DNA from: Chloroflexota bacterium
GTDB taxonomy: Bacteria > Chloroflexota > Dehalococcoidia > Lucifugimonadales > Lucifugimonadaceae
DNA: 5,675 bases
Direction of reading: 5' to 3'
Assembly: GCA_016189845.1 (NCBI GenBank)
Contig: JACPRT010000220.1
Coordinates: forward strand, 1 to 5,675
This document shows, one piece after another, positions 1-4,796 of the stretch (the stretch's first letter is position 1; the number at the start of each line of letters is the position of its first letter). The notes under the pieces are model-generated. The model saw only the letters and a list, made by a program, of their open reading frames with translations. It was not told the origin of the DNA and did no database searches. The position numbers were made by a program, and so were the translations under genes.

Positions 1-142
1 CCCTCGAATCGGACGCGCCTGTGGCGGGGACCAGGAACCGCATGGCGGCGGTACGCGTGCGAGGGATCGGCGCCGATCCCTCGCACGCGTACCGCCGCCA
101 TGCGGTTCCTGGTCCCCGCCACAGGCGCGTCCGATTCGAGGG
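1..142. repeat. Perfect 142-base palindrome (two 71-base arms, no spacer) at the window edge
   Basis: I compared the arms base by base. Positions 1-71 are the exact reverse complement of 72-142, with the symmetry point between 71 and 72 in a GGCGCC. There is no mismatch and no loop. The repeat begins at the very first base, so it may be longer to the left or may be cut by a contig end. A spacer-free perfect palindrome of this size is hard to keep stably in bacterial DNA. A fold-back chimera from amplification, library making or assembly is the likeliest cause. A true inverted duplication or hairpin end is the alternative. The right arm looks like the genuine locus, because it runs smoothly into the following sequence. 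Confidence 0.95.
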
Positions 143-173
143 TCGTTGTGGGGTTCGCGAATGGCCCCGGCAT
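72..173 (-). CDS. Possible 5' fragment of a leftward, divergent gene cut by the palindrome centre
   Basis: An ATG at 173 on the minus strand opens a frame that stays open to the palindrome centre (34 residues, starting MPGPFANPTTTLESDAPVAG). It then continues without a stop into the mirrored arm up to the window edge. Most third codon positions are G or C (28 of 34 by my count), as expected of coding DNA in a GC-rich genome. Beyond base 72 the sequence is only the mirror image, so the true continuation cannot be read. There is no strong ribosome binding site: the nearest purine-rich stretch lies too far upstream. I do not recognise the protein. It could be the start of a divergently transcribed gene or a chance open frame. 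Confidence 0.22.
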
Positions 174-196
174 GCGCAACAGTATCGCGCCCCTGC

Positions 197-211
197 GCCG
201 ATATAATCGGC
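197..211 (+). promoter_or_regulatory. Promoter -10 candidate TATAAT inside a 6-3-6 dyad, upstream of the DUF1802 gene
   Basis: A perfect TATAAT lies at 202-207, about 30 bases before the TTG start of the DUF1802 gene. It stands out in an otherwise GC-rich leader. No good -35 hexamer is present at the usual spacing. The -10 box is embedded in the inverted repeat GCCGAT-ATA-ATCGGC (197-211), which could be an operator that lets a repressor block the polymerase, or could be chance. Transcription would start near 214. Confidence 0.5.
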
Positions 212-221
212 AGACGGGTGT

Positions 222-228
222 GGGGAGG
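222..228 (+). promoter_or_regulatory. Ribosome binding site deciding the TTG start of the DUF1802 gene
   Basis: GGGGAGG at 222-228 is a strong Shine-Dalgarno match ending 8 bases before TTG at 237. No ATG or GTG is nearby in frame, and the conserved start of the family follows at once, so this site supports the TTG start. Confidence 0.75.
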
Positions 229-236
229 TTAGAAGA

Positions 237-806
237 TTGCCGCCGGGCTGGTCGAATGTCGCGCTGAAAGAGTGGGCGGTAACGGTCGCCGCGCTGGACC
301 GCGGTGATCAGGTACTGATGTTGCGCAAGGGCGGCATCCGGGAGGACGGGCGCCACTTCAAGCTCGAGCACGACGGCTTCTTCCTGTATCCGACGTATTT
401 CCACGAGGCCGAGGGACTCCTGAAGCCGGACTCCCGGCCGCTTTTTGCGGAGACTACGCGGGAGGAAGACGAAGCTCTGGTCACGCTACGCGTATGGGCC
501 GAGGTGGCGGAGGTACTGGAGATCAGCGAGGCGCCCGCGGTGGAGGCCCTGCAGCCGTTCCATATCTTCACGGCGGAGTTCGCGGCAAAGCGCGCCTACT
601 GGAAGCCAAGGCATCCATTGAACGTGATGTTGGTGCGCTGCTACCGGCTTCAGCAGCCGCAGGCCCTGCCTGTGATGCCCGAATACGCGGGCTGTAAGTC
701 GTGGGTGAAGCTGATAGAGGAGTATCCCGTGGGCGTCGCGACAGCTGCGCTGACGGACCGTGAGTTCGATCGCAAGGTCGATGAGATCAAGGCGGCGTTG
801 GCTTGA
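237..806 (+). CDS. DUF1802 family protein of unknown function
   Basis: This encodes 189 residues, about the usual length of the family. The recognisable landmarks are, in order: ALKEWA (residues 9-14), LRKGGIRE (29-36), the aromatic stretch FFLYPTYFH (48-56), and GCKSWV near the C-terminus (152-157). These match my memory of DUF1802 proteins, which are found scattered in bacteria, including cyanobacteria; their biochemical role is not known. There is no signal peptide or membrane segment, so it is probably cytoplasmic. The TTG start is supported by a strong upstream ribosome binding site and by the ALKEWA motif following within nine residues. The stop codon overlaps the start of the aldo/keto reductase gene (TTGA), so the two are likely cotranscribed and translationally coupled. 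No frameshift or truncation is visible. Confidence 0.88.
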   Translation: MPPGWSNVALKEWAVTVAALDRGDQVLMLRKGGIREDGRHFKLEHDGFFLYPTYFHEAEGLLKPDSRPLFAETTREEDEALVTLRVWAEVAEVLEISEAPAVEALQPFHIFTAEFAAKRAYWKPRHPLNVMLVRCYRLQQPQALPVMPEYAGCKSWVKLIEEYPVGVATAALTDREFDRKVDEIKAALA

Positions 807-1804
807 GGTACAGGTCGCTTGCCGGCACCGACCTTTCGGTATCAGAAATGGGGTTTGGCGTCTGGAGCGTCAGCACCGGATGGTGGGGTGAGGTATCGGA
901 GGCGGACGGCGTAGGGCTTCTACGACGCGCGCTCGATCTCGGGATAACATTTTTCGATACCGCGGACGCCTACGGCGACGGCTATGGCGAGACCATAGTC
1001 GCGAAGGCGCTGGGGTCGAGGCGGGCCGAGATCGTGCTGGGCACGAAGTTCGGGTACGACCTCGAATCGACCGCGCCGCGGGCCGGCCACTCCGAGCGGC
1101 CGCAGAACTGGTCGCCCGATTTCATCCGGCGGGCATGTGAGAAATCGCTGCAGCGGCTGCAGACCGATCGTATCGACCTCTACCAGCTTCACAACCCACG
1201 GCTGGACGCGCTGGAGCGCGATGACGTGTTCGCCACCCTCGAGGACTTGAAGCGAGAGGGCAAGGTCCGATGGTATGCGGCGGCGATCGGGCCGGACCTG
1301 GGCTGGCGTGACGAGGGACTGCAAACGATCAACGTCCGCAGGATCCCTGCGCAGATCATCTATTCGATCCTCGAACAGGACCCGGCACAGGACTTCATCG
1401 AAGCTGCGGACCGCGCTGGCGTAGGCGTCTATTCCCGGGTACCGCACGCGTCGGGGATACTCGACGGCACCTACACGAGGAGCACGCGGTTCGACAGGTC
1501 CGATCATCGCAGTCACAGGCGCCAGGCGTGGCTCGAGACGTCCCTCAAAAAGCTCGAGACGATCGACTTCATGTTCGCCGGGAAGCGGGCCACGATCGGC
1601 CAGATCGCCCTGAAGTTCTGCCTTACGCCTCGGGTCATGGCATCGGTCCTGCCGACGGTGACGACAGTCGCCCAGCTCGAAGAGTACGCGGCCGCGCCCG
1701 AAATGCCCGAGATACCCGGAGCTGAACTAGACCGGCTCGCCGGGCTCTACCGGGACAATTTTGGGATGGGCGCGCCGCAGCCCCTGCGCTCCAGCCGGGG
1801 CTAG
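803..1804 (+). CDS. Aldo/keto reductase family oxidoreductase
   Basis: This encodes 333 residues, a full-length single TIM-barrel reductase. The family reduces aldehydes or ketones with NADPH, rarely NADH, without metal; the substrate here cannot be told. The catalytic tetrad is visible: Asp52 and Tyr57 in FFDTADAYGDG, Lys82 in LGTKFG, and His130 in YQLHNP. The opening MRYRSLAGTDLSVSEMGFG is the typical first hairpin and strand of the family, which supports the TTG start at 803 over the later ATG at 848. That TTG overlaps the DUF1802 stop codon (TTGA), and a weak AAGGCGG ribosome binding site lies at 789-795. There is no signal peptide, so the protein should be cytoplasmic. The C-terminal half keeps the expected IGQIALKFCL and LPTVTTVAQLEEY pattern of the cofactor-binding region. 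The gene ends convergently with the EVE-domain gene, sharing CTAG. Confidence 0.93.
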   Translation: MRYRSLAGTDLSVSEMGFGVWSVSTGWWGEVSEADGVGLLRRALDLGITFFDTADAYGDGYGETIVAKALGSRRAEIVLGTKFGYDLESTAPRAGHSERPQNWSPDFIRRACEKSLQRLQTDRIDLYQLHNPRLDALERDDVFATLEDLKREGKVRWYAAAIGPDLGWRDEGLQTINVRRIPAQIIYSILEQDPAQDFIEAADRAGVGVYSRVPHASGILDGTYTRSTRFDRSDHRSHRRQAWLETSLKKLETIDFMFAGKRATIGQIALKFCLTPRVMASVLPTVTTVAQLEEYAAAPEMPEIPGAELDRLAGLYRDNFGMGAPQPLRSSRG

Positions 1805-1812
1805 TTGTTGTT
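1779..1812 (+). terminator. Weak terminator candidate at the end of the aldo/keto reductase gene
   Basis: AGCCCC (1779-1784) can pair with GGGGCT (1797-1802) across a 12-base loop, and the plus strand continues AGTTGTTGTT, which is only moderately T-rich. The hairpin spans both convergent stop codons. In the minus direction no T-run follows, so it would not work as a standard terminator for the EVE gene. The stem is short and the loop large, so this is a tentative call. Confidence 0.2.
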
Positions 1813-2424
1813 GGCCTCGCCCCCGCCGTTCTCGGCTTCGCCGCCTGTCGCATCGGTCTCGCCGCCGGTATCGGCCTCGGCGACGCTGGTTTCTGCTTCG
1901 CCTCGAACAGTGTCCATGTGCGATCGCCTGCGCCCGCGCCGGTTGCGTCGCCTCCTCGGCCCGCGTACCGCGTCCTGCGACGAAAGCACCCTGCGCATCT
2001 CGTCTTCGAGGAACGCGAAATCCTTCTGCGGGATGATGTGGAGACCGCCGATGAACGCCAGCTCCCACTCCTCCGGCGGCCACTTCCGAACATATTCCAG
2101 CCTCGGGCCGATCTGGTACGCATCGAGGTAGCGGTCGGCAGGAAGCACCGCGTCGGCCCGGATCCTCACCCGATGCGGGAAGTCCTCCGACTCCTTCGAA
2201 TGCCTCCAGATGCGGCCGTGTTCCTCGAAATGGGAGGAGGTGACGGTCGCGGTCGCAGAAAACATCCGCCGGTCGGACAGGTAGAACACGATACGGTCGT
2301 CGGTGTTGAGCCTCAGGGCCTTGCGTCGCTGGGAGCTGTCGACCCCCTGGACGTCGAAGCCGCGGGAACGGGTTATCTCGAAATTCTCGCCGGTGGTGAC
2401 CAGCATCCAGTAGGTCTTGCCCAT
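1801..2424 (-). CDS. EVE-domain (PUA-like) protein with Arg-rich linker and acidic Gly/Asn tail
   Basis: This encodes 207 residues. Residues 4-147 look like an EVE domain of the PUA-like superfamily: it opens with YWMLVTTGENFEI, has the barrel segment LNTDDRIVFYL (39-49), then FPHRVRIRADAVLP (82-95) and LAFIGGLHIIPQKDF (122-136). Such domains bind nucleic acids, in some cases modified bases, so a role in sensing modified DNA or RNA is possible but unproven. After the domain comes an arginine cluster (residues 154-167, ten Arg in fourteen), then an acidic low-complexity tail rich in Gly, Glu, Ala and Thr that ends in three Asn. The tail is likely disordered. The ATG overlaps the stop of the SPFH gene by one base (TAATG), which indicates translational coupling. 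There is no membrane segment. The family call is from pattern memory, and the tail is unusual for it. Confidence 0.75.
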   Translation of the reverse strand: MGKTYWMLVTTGENFEITRSRGFDVQGVDSSQRRKALRLNTDDRIVFYLSDRRMFSATATVTSSHFEEHGRIWRHSKESEDFPHRVRIRADAVLPADRYLDAYQIGPRLEYVRKWPPEEWELAFIGGLHIIPQKDFAFLEDEMRRVLSSQDAVRGPRRRRNRRGRRRSHMDTVRGEAETSVAEADTGGETDATGGEAENGGGEANNN

Positions 2425-3275
2425 TACTGCTGCTGTTTCTCCTGGCCCATGGCGCCGGCGAGCGGCGCGAATAGCCGGGTGAACTCGAGGGGGAAGAAGA
2501 ACTTCGAGGCGGGGCTGGACCCTACCGACTTGAGCATCTCCAGGTACTGGAGGGCCATTGTGTTGCCGTCGACCTCCCTGGCGACGCCGAATATCCGCTG
2601 GAGGGCCTGGCTGAAGCCCTCGGCGCGCAGTACCGCCGCCTGCCTGTCGCCTTCGGCCCTCAGGATCTCCGCCTGCTTCGCCCCTTCGGCCTTCAGGATG
2701 GCGGCTGCCTTTTCGCCTTCGGCCACCGTGATGTTCGCCTGGCGGGTGCCCTCGGCCTCGAGGATCACCGCACGCTTCACGCGCTCGGCGGACATCTGCC
2801 GGTTCATCGCCTCCTGGATCTCGCGCGGGGGCTCGATCTCCCGTATCTCGACGTTCGTGACCTTGATCCCCCAGCGCTCCGTCTCGGCATCGAGTTTTGC
2901 CCTGATCAGCTCGTTGATGCGGTCACGCTGAGAGAGGACTTCGTCGAGGCTGATGTCGCCGACCACCGCACGCAACGTCGTCGTAGCGAGTCCGACGACG
3001 GCAGTCCTGTAGTTCTGGATTTCGAGCACGGCCCTCTGCGCCTGGTTGATGTCGACTCTCATGTAGACCAGGAAGTCGATGTTTATCGGCGCGTTGTCAC
3101 GCGTGATATTCGTCTGCCGCGGGATGTCGATCATCTCGGTCCGGGTATCGACCATCATGATCTGGTGCAGGATCGGGATCGAAATCACGATCCCGGGTCC
3201 CATCATTCCTTCGAAGCGCCCAAACTTGAAGCGGGCGATCTTCTGGTAGTCCCGTACGAAGTTGATGATCCCCAT
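2424..3275 (-). CDS. SPFH/band 7 (stomatin-like, slipin) protein
   Basis: This encodes 283 residues. A short hydrophobic loop, GPGIVISIPIL (26-36), leads into the SPFH domain (about 37-160), with the typical stretches DTRTEMIDIPRQ (43-54), TRDNAPINIDFLVYMRV (58-74) and WGIKVTNVEIREIEPP (135-150). Residues 163-225 form a coiled coil with five AEG triplets exactly 11 residues apart. The last part is the usual hydrophobic segment YLEMLKSVG plus a Gln-rich end. Such proteins assemble into membrane-bound rings and pair with NfeD proteases, whose gene is directly upstream here. The usual N-terminal transmembrane helix is absent: only about 20 polar residues precede the hydrophobic loop. The ATG is firm, because AGGAGG sits 5 bases upstream and overlaps the NfeD stop codon. 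The gap between the two genes is 9 bases. Confidence 0.93.
   Translation of the reverse strand: MGIINFVRDYQKIARFKFGRFEGMMGPGIVISIPILHQIMMVDTRTEMIDIPRQTNITRDNAPINIDFLVYMRVDINQAQRAVLEIQNYRTAVVGLATTTLRAVVGDISLDEVLSQRDRINELIRAKLDAETERWGIKVTNVEIREIEPPREIQEAMNRQMSAERVKRAVILEAEGTRQANITVAEGEKAAAILKAEGAKQAEILRAEGDRQAAVLRAEGFSQALQRIFGVAREVDGNTMALQYLEMLKSVGSSPASKFFFPLEFTRLFAPLAGAMGQEKQQQ
2616..2756 (-). repeat. 33-base periodic repeat coding the AEG coiled-coil array of the SPFH protein
   Basis: Five units of 11 residues, each with Ala-Glu-Gly at the same place (residues 174, 185, 196, 207 and 218), give a 33-base period in the DNA. The units have diverged at other positions, so this is an old structural repeat of the protein, not a recent tandem duplication. 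Hendecad repeats of this kind are typical of SPFH coiled coils. Confidence 0.85.
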
Positions 3276-3280
3276 CGTCG

Positions 3281-3286
3281 CCTCCT
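3281..3286 (-). promoter_or_regulatory. Ribosome binding site of the SPFH gene, overlapping the NfeD stop
   Basis: On the minus strand the sequence reads TAGGAGGCGACGATG. It contains a perfect AGGAGG that shares bases with the NfeD TAG stop and lies 5 bases before ATG. This fixes the SPFH start and rules out a longer protein with an N-terminal membrane helix. Confidence 0.88.
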
Positions 3287-4688
3287 AGCGTCGACCAGCT
3301 TCGGCCACAGTTTGCCCCTGGCCACCCTCGGCGGGCGGCAACTCAACCATCAATACGAGCCCATCGACTCCCTTTACGACCACGTCCGCGCCTGCGGGCG
3401 CGGTTGCGCCCCGGGGGAGCCTGGCCGTCCAGAACTCGCCGGCGACGCTGACTTCGCCTTGCGGCTCCAACGCCCTCGATACCAGCGCCGTCTTGCCGAT
3501 CAGCGACGCCGCTGAATGCGGGCTCTGATAGGCGGGGAGCTTGCGCGCGGTGCGCAGCTCTCGCACGAACCACAGGACGACCACTCCGGCCGCTGCGCCA
3601 ACACCGACCAGCGTCCAAGGGCTGACCCGGACGGTTGGGGCGGGCAGCGACGGCGTCCCGAAGAAACCGAAGAGGAACACACCGCCGAGGATCAGCGAGA
3701 CGATCCCCGCTATCCCGAAGAGTCCGAAGCCCGGCACCTGCGACTCGACGAAGAACAGCGCCATCGCGAGGACGATCAGCGCAACGCCGGCCCAGGAGAA
3801 CGGGAGGAACGCGAGCCCGGCGAAACCCAGGAGCAGCAGGATGATCCCGGCGATCGCGGGCCCGAAAGTGCCCGGCGTCCATAGCTCTATCAGGATCAGG
3901 AGCCCGCCGGCCGCGAAGAAGAGGAACGCCACGTTCGGGTTCCCGAGGAACCCGAGGGCGCGTTCCAGGAAACTGGGTTTCAGGTCCCGCACGGACGGCG
4001 ACTCGGTGTCGACCACGACATCCCTGTTCACGGTCGGTATGGACCGCCCGTTGAGCTGCGCAAGCAGGTCCCGGAGGTCGCCCGCGATCAGGTCGACCAC
4101 CCCCTTCTCGACGGCCTCCTCGGCGGAATACGCCTTCGCCTCGAGCACCGTGGCTTCGAGCGCTTCCGCGTTACGCTTGCGGCTGAGCGCGATCGATCGG
4201 ATCAACGCCGCGGCATCCTCCTTCGCCTTGCTGCTCAGCGTCTTGGGCAGGTCCTCGCCGCCTGGACCGACCGGTGAGGCTGCGCCGATGTTCGTGGCCG
4301 GCGCCATGGCTGCGACACCGGCCGCGGCAGCGATGAACGTGCCGGCGCTGGCCGCCCGGGCGCCCGACGGTGCGACGTAGACGACCACAGGGACCCGCGA
4401 GTCGAGGATATCGCGGACGATGGCGCGAGTCGAATCGAGTAGCCCGCCGGGTGTGTCGAGCCTGATGACGATCAGTTCGGCCCCGTCTCGGTCCGCCGAC
4501 TCCAGGGCGCGTTCAATGAATCGGGCGCTTACGCGGTCGATGTCCCCTTCGACCTCGGCCACGATAACCTCGCGGCCTTGAGCGCGACCGTCGCGCCCGC
4601 CGATGCTCAGCGCAAACGACGCGGCAGCAATGCCGATCAGACAGATCGCGAGGATGCGCCAGTAACTGCGGCGCCGACGGGTGCCCAT
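3285..4688 (-). CDS. NfeD-type membrane serine protease (ClpP class, long form)
   Basis: This encodes 467 residues from the ATG at 4688. Residues 1-37 form a signal peptide or anchor: a basic MGTRRRRSYWR followed by a hydrophobic stretch. Residues 40-212 are a ClpP/SppA-like protease domain with LDTPGG (77-82), the catalytic serine Ser114 in ARAASAG, MAPATNIGAASPV (128-140) and Lys154, which aligns by memory with the dyad lysine of archaeal PH1510. About five membrane segments follow (roughly 253-270, 275-295, 300-316, 323-343, 357-375), then a C-terminal OB-fold NfeD domain (about 395-455). In studied relatives the protease cleaves the C-terminal region of its stomatin partner, encoded here by the next gene. 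A start 27 bases further upstream (4715) is in frame but lacks a ribosome binding site. The protein is full length with both dyad residues present, so it is probably active. Confidence 0.93.
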   Translation of the reverse strand: MGTRRRRSYWRILAICLIGIAAASFALSIGGRDGRAQGREVIVAEVEGDIDRVSARFIERALESADRDGAELIVIRLDTPGGLLDSTRAIVRDILDSRVPVVVYVAPSGARAASAGTFIAAAAGVAAMAPATNIGAASPVGPGGEDLPKTLSSKAKEDAAALIRSIALSRKRNAEALEATVLEAKAYSAEEAVEKGVVDLIAGDLRDLLAQLNGRSIPTVNRDVVVDTESPSVRDLKPSFLERALGFLGNPNVAFLFFAAGGLLILIELWTPGTFGPAIAGIILLLLGFAGLAFLPFSWAGVALIVLAMALFFVESQVPGFGLFGIAGIVSLILGGVFLFGFFGTPSLPAPTVRVSPWTLVGVGAAAGVVVLWFVRELRTARKLPAYQSPHSAASLIGKTALVSRALEPQGEVSVAGEFWTARLPRGATAPAGADVVVKGVDGLVLMVELPPAEGGQGQTVAEAGRR

Positions 4689-4692
4689 CAAG

Positions 4693-4699
4693 TTTCCTT
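4693..4699 (-). promoter_or_regulatory. Ribosome binding site deciding the NfeD start at 4688
   Basis: The minus strand reads GGAAGGAAACTTGATG, so an AAGGA core lies 6 bases before the ATG at 4688. The alternative ATG at 4715 has no such site and would only add nine residues before the basic start of the signal sequence. Confidence 0.7.
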
Positions 4700-4738
4700 C
4701 CCGAGCGGGCGGCATTGGACGGCCTGCCGCTGCCGGCG

Positions 4739-4772
4739 ATCATACCGCGCGCGGTCTGGGAGGGCGCGGTCT
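4739..4772 (-). promoter_or_regulatory. Candidate promoter and operator region of the NfeD-SPFH-EVE operon
   Basis: The 95-base gap between the kinase stop and the NfeD start contains, on the minus strand, TATGAT (4739-4744), a one-mismatch -10 box that would start transcription near 4732. Just upstream is a perfect 12-base palindrome, ACCGCGCGCGGT (4744-4755), and two copies of AGACCGCGC (4749-4757 and 4764-4772) spaced 15 bases apart. No consensus -35 is present, so an activator or another sigma factor may be used. Chance in GC-rich DNA is the competing explanation. Confidence 0.35.
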
Positions 4773-4796
4773 AGGCGGCGGACCTAGGCGGCGGGT
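4771..4796 (-). repeat. 13-base tandem duplication spanning the histidine kinase stop codon
   Basis: CTAGGCGGCGG occurs at 4771-4781 and again at 4784-4794, giving a 13-base period with 11 identical bases. On the minus strand each copy reads CCGCCGCCTAG, so the last kinase codons and the TAG stop appear twice. This is a small slippage-type duplication at the end of the gene. Confidence 0.7.

Noticed and set aside
1..142. tRNA gene suggested by TCGAATC-like words in the palindrome arms
   Set aside because: The loop-like words are not flanked by a matching 5-base T stem, and no acceptor or anticodon arm can be drawn.
21..206. Plus-strand open frame of 61 residues across the palindrome
   Set aside because: It reads the mirror copy of the leftward frame and then its reverse complement, so it is a product of the palindrome. 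It has no ribosome binding site and no recognisable protein pattern.
1918..2931. Long plus-strand open frame of 337 residues opposite the EVE and SPFH genes
   Set aside because: It lies antisense to two clearly recognisable genes, has a composition typical of antisense GC-rich frames (rich in Arg, Ser, Pro and Ala) and shows no family motif.
3541..4380. Plus-strand open frame of 279 residues opposite the NfeD gene
   Set aside because: It is a shadow of the NfeD protease frame. The protease has catalytic motifs and membrane segments, while this frame is Ser/Arg/Pro/Ala-rich with no motif.
4689..4715. Longer NfeD start at the in-frame ATG at 4715
   Set aside because: There is no ribosome binding site before it, while AAGGA lies 6 bases before the ATG at 4688, which begins directly with the basic region of a signal peptide.
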